This document shows, piece after piece, positions 17,118 through 25,311 of a stretch of DNA of 64,000 nt. The translations under genes and the position numbers were made by a program. The DNA lies in the NCBI RefSeq assembly GCF_003330765.1, contig NZ_CP024903.1:868001-932000 (forward strand), given 5' to 3'. Within the stretch, counting starts at the first letter, position 1, and the number at the start of each line of letters is the position of its first letter. Source of the stretch: Burkholderia pyrrocinia (lineage in GTDB: Bacteria; Pseudomonadota; Gammaproteobacteria; Burkholderiales; Burkholderiaceae). The notes under the pieces are model-generated. The model searched no databases. It saw only the letters and a list, made by a program, of their open reading frames with translations, and was not told where the DNA came from.

Positions 17118-17996
17118 ATGATCCTTTCGAGCCACGATACGTGCATGCCGCCTGCCGACTGGATGTCGGCGCTCGACGATGCGCGGCCGCTGCATACGCT
17201 GACCCTACCGGGCAGCCATGACACCTGTGCGTATACGGTCGACGATCGGCTCGTGCGCACGCAGCGCGCGCCGCTCGATGCGCAACTTGCGCACGGCGTG
17301 CGGCTGCTCGACATCCGCTGCCGGCACGTGCGCGATGCGTTCGACATTCATCACGGCGGCATCGCGCTCGGCATGACGTTCGACGATGTGCTGGCGACCT
17401 GTACGCGCTTTCTCGATGCGCATCCGCGCGAATGCATCGTGATGTCGGTGAAGGACGAATGGCCGACGCATGCGTGCACGCGCAGTTTCGATGCAACCTT
17501 CGACGCGCATCGCGCGCGGCACCCGCGGCTGCGCTGGCATGCCGGCGGCGCGTTGCCCGCGCTCGGCGACGTGCGCGGCGCGGTCGTGCTGCTGCGGCGC
17601 TTTCGCAGCGGCCGGCCGCTCGGCATCGACCTGACCGCGTGGCCCGACAACGCGACGTTCACGATCGATCATCCCGACGGGGCGTTCGTGATCCAGGACG
17701 AATACCGCGTGCCCGTCGCGGCGTCGATCGCGCACAAATGGCAGGCGATCGATGCGCTGCTGGCGCACATGCCGTCCCCCGACAGCGGCCGCTGGGCGAT
17801 CAATTTCACGAGCGGGACGGGGATGGGGGCGAATCCGTCCGTGGTCGCGCACGGCGACGGCAGGGTGCGGGGCATTCATGCGCGACTGGTCGAACGATTG
17901 CGCGAGCGGCGCGGCCCGTACGGCGCGATGCTGCTCGATTTCTGCGATGACGACGATTGGGCGCTGGTGCGAGCCCTGATCGCGCGGAACGGGTAG
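17118..17996 (+). CDS. Phosphatidylinositol-specific phospholipase C-like domain protein
   Basis: A 292-residue protein (265 if the ATG at 17145 is used). It has the PI-PLC X-domain signature: the catalytic His-Asp in LPGSHDTCAY (H34-D35), the LLDIRCR strand (D65, R67), and the second histidine in FDIHHGGIALG (H78/H79). Residues 130-160 (MSVKDEW...) follow the TIM-barrel pattern. No signal peptide is visible, so it may be cytoplasmic, unlike typical secreted PI-PLC. Neither start has a strong ribosome-binding site. Beside a sugar-type ABC importer it might release an inositol or glycerol phosphate for uptake, but that is speculation. Confidence 0.82.
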   Translation: MILSSHDTCMPPADWMSALDDARPLHTLTLPGSHDTCAYTVDDRLVRTQRAPLDAQLAHGVRLLDIRCRHVRDAFDIHHGGIALGMTFDDVLATCTRFLDAHPRECIVMSVKDEWPTHACTRSFDATFDAHRARHPRLRWHAGGALPALGDVRGAVVLLRRFRSGRPLGIDLTAWPDNATFTIDHPDGAFVIQDEYRVPVAASIAHKWQAIDALLAHMPSPDSGRWAINFTSGTGMGANPSVVAHGDGRVRGIHARLVERLRERRGPYGAMLLDFCDDDDWALVRALIARNG

Positions 17997-18118
17997 CCAT
18001 CGATGTCGGGTACGCGTGCGGTGACGCGCGGCGATCACGATCGCCGGTCAGCGGCCCTCCAATCCGACTTTGGAGAGACGCCCGAATGCGGCCGCTCCTG
18101 AAATCCGCGACGGCCCCG

Positions 18119-18487
18119 TCACGATCGTGGCGGAATGCGACGCCAGGTGACCAGCACGACCAGCAAAAACGCGACATATGCGGCTGCAAACGCCCAGCCC
18201 GGCAAATCGTAATACATCAAGTCGCTCACCCAGCGCTGCACGAACCCCTGAGGGCCGGCCTTTCCCGTGCGCAGCCAGTCCTCCAGCACGGTGAGGGGGC
18301 ACGGCACGTCGAGGGCCGCGAGCGTCGCGACGATGCCGATGGCGCCGAGATGCGCAATCCGGAAAGCGCGATTGCGCACCCAGTCGCGCCCGAATCCGGC
18401 GCCGACCCAGATCGCGACCAGTCCGCCAACGATGAACAGGACGAGCATCGCGTGCAGCACCAGAACCGTATTGGCGAGCCAGATCAT
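18119..18487 (-). CDS. DUF2784 small membrane protein
   Basis: A 122-residue integral membrane protein with about three hydrophobic stretches (WLANTVLVLHAMLVLFIVGG; IAHLGAIGIVATLAAL; GWAFAAAYVAFLLVVLVTW) and a CPLTVLEDWLR loop, matching the DUF2784 family. The ATG at 18487 has AAGGA about 6 nt upstream; the ATG at 18511 lacks one. The family has no established function. It is isolated on the minus strand between the phospholipase and a small hypothetical gene. Confidence 0.85.
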   Translation of the reverse strand: MIWLANTVLVLHAMLVLFIVGGLVAIWVGAGFGRDWVRNRAFRIAHLGAIGIVATLAALDVPCPLTVLEDWLRTGKAGPQGFVQRWVSDLMYYDLPGWAFAAAYVAFLLVVLVTWRRIPPRS

Positions 18488-18716
18488 GATGTCCTTGCGA
18501 GGATGCGTCACGCCGGCTCATCCCGCGCAATCGGCAGGCCTGCCTTGCGTGGCGCGCGTCGTTTCGCCGGCAAGCGTATGCTTGATCGTCGACGCGTGAT
18601 GCATGCTTCCTCGCGCCGGCCCGCGTGCGAGCACGAGATTCAGCTTAGCGGAAAAGATTCGACGATACCTGGCGGCGACGCGCGATCGGCTTCCTGCGTG
18701 CGTCTCCCGATGAACG

Positions 18717-19058
18717 ATGAAACCCCCGTCCGATCCGGCCCGAGGCCGACGCTTCTACATCCTCGACGCGAAGAACACGCCCGTCGAGGTGTTCGATCAC
18801 GGCGAGTGGTCGCGCTGGATGTCCGGGAACGAACTCGTGTTCCGTCGCACGCTGCTGGACGAATCCGGCGTGACGATCACGACACGCTTTCGCGGCGTGT
18901 CCGATGCGAGGCGCGGCGAAGCGTTGCTGTTCGTGACGCGCATCGCCGGCATGGAGGCGGACGGCAACGAGGGCTACGCGGCCCATACCCTCGACGACGC
19001 GCTCGATCAGCATGAGCGCGCGTTGCAGAACATTCTCAGGAAGCTGATCGGACGATGA
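18717..19058 (+). CDS. Hypothetical protein, 113 aa
   Basis: I do not recognise this family. It is a compact soluble protein, RRFYILDAKNTPVEVFDHGEW near the N-terminus, ending in an amphipathic helix (LDDALDQHERALQNILRKLIG). Codon use (G/C at third positions) and balanced composition look genuinely coding. It is followed 4 bp later by the ferredoxin-reductase remnant. No signal peptide or membrane segment is seen. Confidence 0.6.
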   Translation: MKPPSDPARGRRFYILDAKNTPVEVFDHGEWSRWMSGNELVFRRTLLDESGVTITTRFRGVSDARRGEALLFVTRIAGMEADGNEGYAAHTLDDALDQHERALQNILRKLIGR

Positions 19059-19062
19059 CGCG

Positions 19063-19284
19063 ATGCTCGGCGCGCCGGACGATGCGCCGTCCGTGCCGTG
19101 GTTCTGGACCGATCAATGCTGCGTGTACGTGCAGTTCGCGGGCGACGTGACGGCGGACGAATGGATCGTGCGCGGCGATCTGGCGGGGTCCGCGTGCACG
19201 CTGATCGGGTTGCGCGCGAGGTTCGCGCCGGGCGTGCAGTGCGATTCGGCGCAGAATCTGCGCACGCTCGCGAAGGGCGCCTGA
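19063..19284 (+). pseudogene. Remnant of a ferredoxin/rubredoxin reductase C-terminal domain
   Basis: The 73-residue frame VPWFWTDQCCVYVQFAGDVTA, then WIVRGDLAGS, aligns by eye with the C-terminal reductase domain of FAD-dependent ferredoxin reductases (usual form: PWFWSDQYD, then LQ.AG, then VRGD). The two FAD/NAD Rossmann domains, about 320 residues, are absent upstream, where an unrelated 113-residue gene sits. It therefore looks like the 3' end of a deleted gene. It could still be translated from the ATG at 19063. Confidence 0.65.
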
Positions 19285-19320
19285 AGTGCGGGAAGCCGGA
19301 TGGCGCGGGAACCGCGTCGC

Positions 19321-19932
19321 TCAGCGCGTCGCGATCGCCACCGCCGCACCGGCCATCGCGGCCGCGCTCGTGCGGTTTGCGATCCGCTTCGCGCGCGCCG
19401 ACGTCAGGAACGTCCGTGCACGGGACGCGAGCAGCGACCAGAGGCAATCGCTGAGAATCAGTACGGTGAGCATCGTGCCGACGAGCTCGGCCCAGGCGAT
19501 CACGCCGACGTGCGTGAGGTCGACGATGGTCGGCAGCAGCGCGAGATAGAAGACAACGATCTTCGGGTTGCCGAACGTGACCAGCAGGCCCGCGACGAAC
19601 ATGCGCCACGGCGACTGGCCGCGCGGCAGGTCGTCCGTGCCCGCTTCGGTCGGCGCGGTCCACATCTTCCACGCGAGGAACAGCAGGTATGCGACGCCGA
19701 GCAGTTTCAGCACGATCAGGCCCGTCTCGAACGTGCGCGCGAACGCGGACAGCCCCGCGACCGCGAGCGTGAGCCACAACGCTTCGCCGAGCCACATGGC
19801 CGCGAGGAACGGCAACACGTCGCGTACGCCGTTCGTCAGCACGCGCGCGACGAGCGCGGCGACGCTCGGGCCGGGCGTGCCGGCGGTGACGAGTAGGGCG
19901 AAGGCGAAGACGGCGAGTGCGGACAACGTCAT
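19321..19932 (-). CDS. LysE/RhtB-family amino acid exporter
   Basis: A 203-residue inner-membrane exporter of the LysE superfamily with about six hydrophobic segments. The family motif TPGPSVAALVARVLTNG is at 18-34, and the second conserved block VTFGNPKIVVFYLALLP is near 113-130. GAGG stands about 7 nt before the ATG at 19932. It is divergent from the GNAT gene by 86 bp. It likely exports an amino acid or derivative; the substrate is unknown. Confidence 0.9.
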   Translation of the reverse strand: MTLSALAVFAFALLVTAGTPGPSVAALVARVLTNGVRDVLPFLAAMWLGEALWLTLAVAGLSAFARTFETGLIVLKLLGVAYLLFLAWKMWTAPTEAGTDDLPRGQSPWRMFVAGLLVTFGNPKIVVFYLALLPTIVDLTHVGVIAWAELVGTMLTVLILSDCLWSLLASRARTFLTSARAKRIANRTSAAAMAGAAVAIATR

Positions 19933-20018
19933 GACGGACCTCGGGGCGGGGCGTTCGAAACATATGAAGTTTCGATTATAGTGACGGCCGTTCCAGACTG
20001 CCTGCGTGAATTGCCGCC

Positions 20019-20546
20019 ATGACTGCATCGATCCTGATTCGTCCCGCCACGCGGGAAGACGCGGCCGCGATGGCCGCCGTGGAAGTCGCCGCCGCGCAGC
20101 GGTTTCGCGAGATCGGCATGACCGACATCGCCGATGCCGAGCCGACCGATACGGCCGACGTGCTCGCGCGCATCGACGGCGGTCGTGCGGTTGTCGCGGT
20201 CGACCTGCAGGGCGCGTGCGTCGGGTTTGCGTTCTACCGGCTGCTCGATGCGCAGCGGCTGTATCTGGAGGAACTGGATGTCGCGCCGTCGCATGCGGGG
20301 CAAAGGATCGGCGCGCGCCTGATCGAACAGGTGACGGCGCGCGCCGCGCGGGAGCACATCGAACAGGTCGTGCTGTCGACGTTCCGCGACGCGCCGTGGA
20401 ATGCGCCGTACTACGCGCGCCTGGGGTTCGACGTCATCGACGATGCCGTGCTCGACGACACGCTGCGCGCGATCCGCGCGCATCACGTCGCACGCGGGCT
20501 CGACGAGACGCAGCGCGTGTTCATGCGCGCGGACGTGCGCGCCTGA
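20019..20546 (+). CDS. GNAT-family N-acetyltransferase
   Basis: A 175-residue acetyltransferase. Motif A for acetyl-CoA binding is LEELDVAPSHAGQRIGARLIEQV (about 84-106), preceded by the central strand VGFAFYRLL. VLSTFRDAPWNAPYYARLGFDVI is the standard motif B region. It transfers acetyl from acetyl-CoA to an unidentified amine. It is convergent with the Old Yellow Enzyme gene, 18 bp between stops. Confidence 0.9.
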   Translation: MTASILIRPATREDAAAMAAVEVAAAQRFREIGMTDIADAEPTDTADVLARIDGGRAVVAVDLQGACVGFAFYRLLDAQRLYLEELDVAPSHAGQRIGARLIEQVTARAAREHIEQVVLSTFRDAPWNAPYYARLGFDVIDDAVLDDTLRAIRAHHVARGLDETQRVFMRADVRA

Positions 20547-20564
20547 ACACGTGCTGCCCGGCCG

Positions 20565-21626
20565 TCAGGCCGCGTTGCTCAGCGCCGGGTAGTCGACGTA
20601 GCCCGTTTCGCCTTCCGCATAGAACGTCTCCGGCACCGGCTTGTTGAGCGGCGCGCCGAGTTCGAGGCGGCGCGGCAGGTCGGGGTTCGCGATGAACAGC
20701 TTGCCCCATGCGATCGCGTCGGCGCTGCCGTTCGCGAGTGCGGCCTGCGCGGTATCGAGCGTGAACTGCTCGTTCGCGATCAGCGGGCCGCCGAACGCTT
20801 CCTTCAGGCGCGGGCTCAAATGGTCGCCCGAATACGATTCGCGCGTGAAGATGAATGCGATCTTGCGGCGGCCGAGTTCGCGCGCGACATAACCGAACGT
20901 CGCCGCGGGATCGGAATCGCCCATCGTGTGTGCGTCGCCGCGCGGCGCGAGGTGCACGCCGACGCGGCCGGCACCCCACACGTCGATCGTCGCGTCGACC
21001 ACTTCGAGCAGCAGGCGCGCGCGGTTCTCGATCGGGCCGCCGTAGACATCGGTGCGGCGGTTGGTGCTGTCCTGCAGGAACTGGTCGAGCAGATAGCCGT
21101 TCGCGCCGTGGATCTCGACGCCGTCGAAGCCGGCCGCCTTCGCGTTCTCGGCGCCCTTGCGGTACGCGGCGACGATGCCCGGGATCTCGTCGAGCTCGAG
21201 CGCGCGCGGCGTCACGTACGGACGCTGCGGACGTACGAGGCTCACGTGGCCGCCCGCGGCGATCGCGCTCGGCGCGACCGGCAGGTCGCCGTTCAGGAAC
21301 ACCGGGTCGGAGATCCGGCCGACGTGCCAGAGTTGCAGCACGATGCGCCCGCCGGCCGCGTGCACGGCCTGCGTCACGCGCTTCCACCCCTCGACCTGCT
21401 CGTCGGACCAGATACCGGGCGTATCCGCATAGCCGACACCCTGCGGCGTGACCGACGTCGCCTCGGTAATGATCAGGCCGGCCGACGCGCGCTCGGCGTA
21501 ATAGCGGGCCATCAGTGCGTTCGGCACGCGCGTCGTGCCCGCGCGGGAGCGGGTGAGCGGGGCCATCACGATGCGGTTCGGCAGGGTCAGGTCGCCGAGG
21601 GTAACGGGATCGAACAGCGTGGGCAT
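20565..21626 (-). CDS. nemA: Old Yellow Enzyme family alkene reductase (NemA-like)
   Basis: A 353-residue FMN-dependent NADH:flavin oxidoreductase that reduces activated C=C bonds and nitro or maleimide electrophiles. The catalytic H173, N176 and Y178 are in EIHGANGYLLDQFL, with APLTRSRA at 22-29 and DVYGGPIENRARLLLEVVDA at 193-212. The length matches NemA/XenA-type enzymes. GAGG is about 10 nt upstream of the ATG. An ArsR gene lies 82 bp upstream on the same strand, so they probably form an electrophile-responsive operon. The gene name is by family resemblance. Confidence 0.9.
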   Translation of the reverse strand: MPTLFDPVTLGDLTLPNRIVMAPLTRSRAGTTRVPNALMARYYAERASAGLIITEATSVTPQGVGYADTPGIWSDEQVEGWKRVTQAVHAAGGRIVLQLWHVGRISDPVFLNGDLPVAPSAIAAGGHVSLVRPQRPYVTPRALELDEIPGIVAAYRKGAENAKAAGFDGVEIHGANGYLLDQFLQDSTNRRTDVYGGPIENRARLLLEVVDATIDVWGAGRVGVHLAPRGDAHTMGDSDPAATFGYVARELGRRKIAFIFTRESYSGDHLSPRLKEAFGGPLIANEQFTLDTAQAALANGSADAIAWGKLFIANPDLPRRLELGAPLNKPVPETFYAEGETGYVDYPALSNAA

Positions 21627-21708
21627 GGCAAATAACCTCTTCACGAAAGGCGGGCGCACCGTCGCGTCATGCGCGACGCGGGCCCGCGTGGCCGATACGG
21701 CCGGTTGG

Positions 21709-22017
21709 CTAGAGATCGCGGCGCAAAGCGTCGTGAAATGCGTCGATGACGGCCTCGTTGCGCCGGAAGAACGCCCATTGGCCGATCCGCGTCGACGTCA
21801 CGAGCCCCGCGCGCTGCAGCGTTGCGAGGTGCGCGGAGACGGTCGACTGCGACAGCCCGCAGCGCGCGTCGATCTGGCCCGCGCAGACGCCGTGTTCGTA
21901 CGGCAGCGTCTGGTGCGGGAAATGCGCGTCCGGCGTTTTCAGCCAGACGAGGATTTCCCGGCGCACAGGGTTCGAGAGCGCTTTCAGGATTGCGTCGATG
22001 TCGAGTTCGGTCGGCAT
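21709..22017 (-). CDS. ArsR-family transcriptional repressor
   Basis: A 102-residue winged-helix regulator: ILKALSNPVRREILVWL at 10-26 and the recognition helix in LSQSTVSAHLATLQRAGLV near 55-73. It lacks the ELCVCDL metal site of true ArsR, but carries C45 and C53 flanking the DNA-binding helices. This would suit sensing of electrophiles, consistent with the nemA-like gene downstream. The ATG at 22017 gives the standard family N-terminus; an ATG at 22071 would add 18 atypical residues. A candidate operator is at 22072-22091. Confidence 0.88.
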   Translation of the reverse strand: MPTELDIDAILKALSNPVRREILVWLKTPDAHFPHQTLPYEHGVCAGQIDARCGLSQSTVSAHLATLQRAGLVTSTRIGQWAFFRRNEAVIDAFHDALRRDL

Positions 22018-22071
22018 GGATGGGCTTGGCGTTTCGGTCGGGCAAACGGGTATCGTCGATGGGCGAATCAT

Positions 22072-22091
22072 ATATCGGAATTTGACGATAT
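22072..22091. promoter_or_regulatory. Inverted repeat, candidate ArsR operator
   Basis: The arms ATATCG (22072-22077) and CGATAT (22086-22091) are perfect around an 8-bp AT-rich spacer, 55 bp upstream of the ArsR start. The AT-rich imperfect palindrome fits ArsR-family autorepression of the arsR-nemA operon. Confidence 0.5.
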
Positions 22092-22265
22092 GCTGGAAAG
22101 CACTGCTGGCTATGGGGTTGATAGTGAACTGCGATTGTGGGGGCAGAGTGGGGCGAATGCGGCGGCGAACGGGCCGACTGAACCTTTGCCGAAAAAGTCG
22201 GCGACCGCGCGACGGATTCTGCGACCATCGCCGTTAAATTCATACCTGCAAACAGGCCCGCCCCC

Positions 22266-23429
22266 ATGTCGCTCATTTCCGTCGCCTTTGCACGAATCCG
22301 GCTCTCGCGGGCGCTGTCGACTTTCCGAACCCTGCCATACGCCATTCCGCTCGCGGCAGCCTGTACCGTAATCGGAATACTGGGCGGCGCACGTCCGGCC
22401 GACGCGGCCACACAGCGCGAACGTCTCGACGCACCGGTCAAGGCCGTCGCCGACCAGCGCGTGGCCGTCGACACGCCGCAGGGCAGCGCGGTGCTGCCCG
22501 TCTACGCCGATCATCCGCTCGACAAGGCCGCGCCCGACGTCACGCGCGTGTTCATCGTGATTCACGGCACGCTCCGCAATGCCGACGCGTACTACGCATC
22601 GGGGCTCGAGGTCGTCGAGAAGGCCGGCGCCGCCGGCCAGGGCACGATGGTCGTCGCGCCCCAGTTCCTGACGCGCGCCGATACGCGCGCGTTCTCGCTG
22701 CCGGCGCAAACGCTGGCCTGGACACAGCAAGGATGGAAGGACGGCGAACCGGCCCGCCAGCCGGGCCCGATCAGTTCGTTCGCCGCGCTCGACGCGTTGC
22801 TCGCGCATTTCGCCGACCGCAGCCTGTACCCGTCGCTGTCGACCGTGGTCGTGATCGGCCATTCCGCCGGCGCGCAGTTGCTGCAGCGCTACGCGGTGGC
22901 AGGGCGCGAGGGCGACGCGCTGGTTCGCGCCGGCGTCGCCGTGCGCTATGTGGTCGCGAACCCGTCGAGCTACCTGTATTTCGACGACGAACGGCCGGAC
23001 GCCCGGGCAACCGCGGGCGGAACCTGCCCGCGCGCGACGATATGGAAATACGGGCTGAAATCGGCGCCGCCTTACGTCGCGTCGCAGGACGTGCGCGAAC
23101 TCGAAGCGCGCTACGTCGCGCGGCATGTCGTGTACCTGCTCGGGCAGGCCGACACGAACCCTTACACGCATTTCATCGACCGTTCGTGCGCGGCGATGGC
23201 GCAAGGCCCGTACCGGCTCGCGCGCGGGCTCGCGTATTTCGATTACCTGAAGAAGCGGCATCCGGACGATCTCGCGCAGCAGCTTGTCGAAGTGCCGGGC
23301 GTCGGGCACGACAATCTCGGCATGTTCACGTCTGCGTGCGGGCTGGCCGTGCTGTTCGGCCAGACGTTGCCGCAATCGTGTCCGGTCGTCGCCGGCACCG
23401 CGCCGGGCGTGCGCGCGGAATCGCCTTAA
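22266..23429 (+). CDS. Secreted alpha/beta-hydrolase (GHSAG serine hydrolase)
   Basis: A 387-residue protein with a long signal peptide (residues 1-48, ending RPADAA). The alpha/beta-hydrolase core starts at VTRVFIVIHGTLRN, an oxyanion-type HG. The nucleophile elbow is VVVIGHSAGAQLLQRYA (GHSAG), and the likely catalytic His is in VPGVGHDNLGMFTSACG near the C-terminus. It is predicted periplasmic or secreted. The substrate is unknown; it resembles uncharacterised esterase/peptidase-like hydrolases. It converges on the patatin gene across an inverted repeat. Confidence 0.85.
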   Translation: MSLISVAFARIRLSRALSTFRTLPYAIPLAAACTVIGILGGARPADAATQRERLDAPVKAVADQRVAVDTPQGSAVLPVYADHPLDKAAPDVTRVFIVIHGTLRNADAYYASGLEVVEKAGAAGQGTMVVAPQFLTRADTRAFSLPAQTLAWTQQGWKDGEPARQPGPISSFAALDALLAHFADRSLYPSLSTVVVIGHSAGAQLLQRYAVAGREGDALVRAGVAVRYVVANPSSYLYFDDERPDARATAGGTCPRATIWKYGLKSAPPYVASQDVRELEARYVARHVVYLLGQADTNPYTHFIDRSCAAMAQGPYRLARGLAYFDYLKKRHPDDLAQQLVEVPGVGHDNLGMFTSACGLAVLFGQTLPQSCPVVAGTAPGVRAESP

Positions 23430-23483
23430 GCCTGCGCGTGGCCATGTGAGCCGACATCATGCACGTGGCGGCCTGGCGGCCTG

Positions 23484-23525
23484 GCGGAGGTCGAGGTGAG
23501 TGCACCTGGCCGTGCCGACCTCCGC
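23484..23525. terminator. Inverted repeat between convergent genes
   Basis: GCGGAGGTCG (23484-23493) pairs perfectly with CGACCTCCGC (23516-23525), with a further small AGGTG/CACCT repeat inside. Its position between the hydrolase and patatin stops suggests a bidirectional terminator, although no T-run is present. Confidence 0.5.
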
Positions 23526-23579
23526 GCTGCGCGCACCTGATCGCACCAGAATGATCGGACCCGGTTGCGCCGCCGCGTG

Positions 23580-24719
23580 TCACGCCGGCTTTTCAACGAT
23601 CGGCGGTGCGTCCGCGTCGAATACCGTCAATCCCTCCGTCGGGTCCATCGGCAGGTTCCACGGACGTGCCGCGATGGCCCGTTTCGCGGCGTCGTAGCCG
23701 GCTTGCCGCCGGGCCGCGATGCCGGCCGGCGTGAAATCGATGTCCTTGAACTGATTGTCGCCGTCGAGTCGCGGCGCCGCGAGCTTGATCAGGTGCATCG
23801 TGGTCTCGCACCCCCATGCGGCGAGCCGGCGCACGGCCGGTGACGCGCGTTCGGCTTCCGGCACGTGCCGGGCCAGTTCGCGGATCACGTGGCGCAGGCG
23901 ATGGATCTGCTGCTGGCGCGCGATATGGCTGTCGGTGCGGCTCGCGTACTGGATGTCCTTCTGCCGTTCCGACACCTGCCAGATGCTTTCGGGCTCGGGG
24001 CCGGCCGGGTTCCACATCTGCACCGAGAAGATGATCGAGCTCCGGCGCGGGTTGTCGTCGAGCACGACCTCGACCGGCGTGTTGGAATACACGCCGCCAT
24101 CCCAGTACGGCGCGCCGTCGATCCGGATCGCCGGGAACGCGGGCGGCAACGCACCGGAGCTCATGATATGGTCGATTCCCAGCCGCGTATCGCGCGAATC
24201 GAAATAGCGCATCGTGCCCGTGCACGCATTGACCGCGCTGACGGTCAGGCGCGGGTGGCCCGCGTTCAGCAGCGCGGGGTCGATCAACGACACGAGCGTG
24301 TCGCGCAGCGGCGCGATCCGGTAATACGATGCACGATCGACGCCGAGGTGGACCATCGGCCCGAGCCACGACGCCGGATTGGGCTGAAAGAACCCCGCGA
24401 TGCCGCCGCCGATGATCATCAGTTCGGCCAGCATCCTGTCCCAGCCGGGCATCAGCGCCGGGACGTCGAAACGGGTGCGTTCGGTCACGCGGCGCCAGAA
24501 CGCCGCCAACTGCTCGACGCGCCGTTCCGGCGGGTTCCCGGCGATCAGCGCCGCGTTGATCGCGCCGATCGACGTGCCGACCACCCAGTCGGGCCGGATA
24601 CCCGCTTCGTCCATCGCCTGAAAGACGCCGAGCTGGAACGCACCCAGTGCGCCGCCGCCCTGGAGCACGAGCACGACTTGCCCGGGGAGGTCCATTCGTG
24701 CCGGCTGGCTCGCGGTCAT
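23580..24719 (-). CDS. Patatin-like phospholipase
   Basis: A 379-residue serine lipid hydrolase. The patatin motifs are all present: the oxyanion loop GGGALGAFQLGVFQAMDEAG near 17-36, the nucleophile GTSIG near 49-53, and the catalytic-dyad DGG (YWDGGVYSNTPV) near 208-219. The C-terminal ~130 residues (IHRLRHVIRELARHVPEA) resemble the DUF3734 extension. No signal peptide is seen, so it is probably cytoplasmic or peripheral. GAGG precedes the ATG. It would release fatty acids from phospholipids or acyl esters. Confidence 0.9.
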   Translation of the reverse strand: MTASQPARMDLPGQVVLVLQGGGALGAFQLGVFQAMDEAGIRPDWVVGTSIGAINAALIAGNPPERRVEQLAAFWRRVTERTRFDVPALMPGWDRMLAELMIIGGGIAGFFQPNPASWLGPMVHLGVDRASYYRIAPLRDTLVSLIDPALLNAGHPRLTVSAVNACTGTMRYFDSRDTRLGIDHIMSSGALPPAFPAIRIDGAPYWDGGVYSNTPVEVVLDDNPRRSSIIFSVQMWNPAGPEPESIWQVSERQKDIQYASRTDSHIARQQQIHRLRHVIRELARHVPEAERASPAVRRLAAWGCETTMHLIKLAAPRLDGDNQFKDIDFTPAGIAARRQAGYDAAKRAIAARPWNLPMDPTEGLTVFDADAPPIVEKPA

Positions 24720-24952
24720 GGCTTGCCTCGTTGCGTGTGACGGTGGGTCGGGTCCGAACAGTTCGATTCAGTTTAGGCGATCGGTGGAGCGATGCGTCGG
24801 ATCAGGGCGAGAACACGGGCGAGCCGTGCCGGCTCGAGAATCCGCCGCGTGTATGCCGGTGGCGCCGGCGGATGCGCTGCGCGCACGGCGCGTCGGACGG
24901 CGGCGGATCGCCGCCGCCCGCCGTTCGTCCGTGCGTTTCGTGGTACGCCGTG

Positions 24953-25294
24953 TCATTCGACCGTGATCGTCTCCTTCATGTACGGATGAATCCCGCAGAA
25001 CACCTTGTAGACGCCCGGCTTGTCGAAGCGGAACGAGTACGTCTCGTCCTGGTCGAGTGCTTTCGAGTGGAAGATGCCGGCGTCGTTGACGACGGTGTGC
25101 GGCTCCCCGTCGAGGTTCTTCCACGTGATCGTCGTGCCGGCCTTGATCGTGGTCGACATCGGCGAAAACATGAAGTTGTGGATCGTCACGAGCGGGCCGC
25201 CCGGGCCCTGCGCGAACGCGGCGGGCGGCGTGCCGGCGGCGGCCGCGCAGAGGGCGAGCGCCACGAGCGATCGCATCGGCGTGAGGTTTTTCAT
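24953..25294 (-). CDS. Cupredoxin-domain periplasmic copper protein
   Basis: A 113-residue protein with a signal peptide (1-29, ending AFAQ) and a plastocyanin/amicyanin-like fold. The type 1 copper ligands are visible: His in DGEPHTVV, then Cys, His and Met in VFCGIHPYM. VTIHNFMFSPMSTTIKAGTTITW is the typical first sheet. It lies 17 bp downstream of a Tat-exported metallophosphoesterase on the same strand, so the two are co-transcribed, both are periplasmic, and they may act together. It may carry electrons or buffer copper; no partner oxidase is nearby. Confidence 0.9.
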   Translation of the reverse strand: MKNLTPMRSLVALALCAAAAGTPPAAFAQGPGGPLVTIHNFMFSPMSTTIKAGTTITWKNLDGEPHTVVNDAGIFHSKALDQDETYSFRFDKPGVYKVFCGIHPYMKETITVE

Positions 25295-25311
25295 GTGGTT
25301 CTCCTCGGGGT

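Noticed and set aside
15165..17996. 943-codon frame leading into the phospholipase gene
   Set aside because: Its first two thirds read through the second permease and the LacI gene in the wrong frame; only the part from 17118 has PI-PLC motifs.
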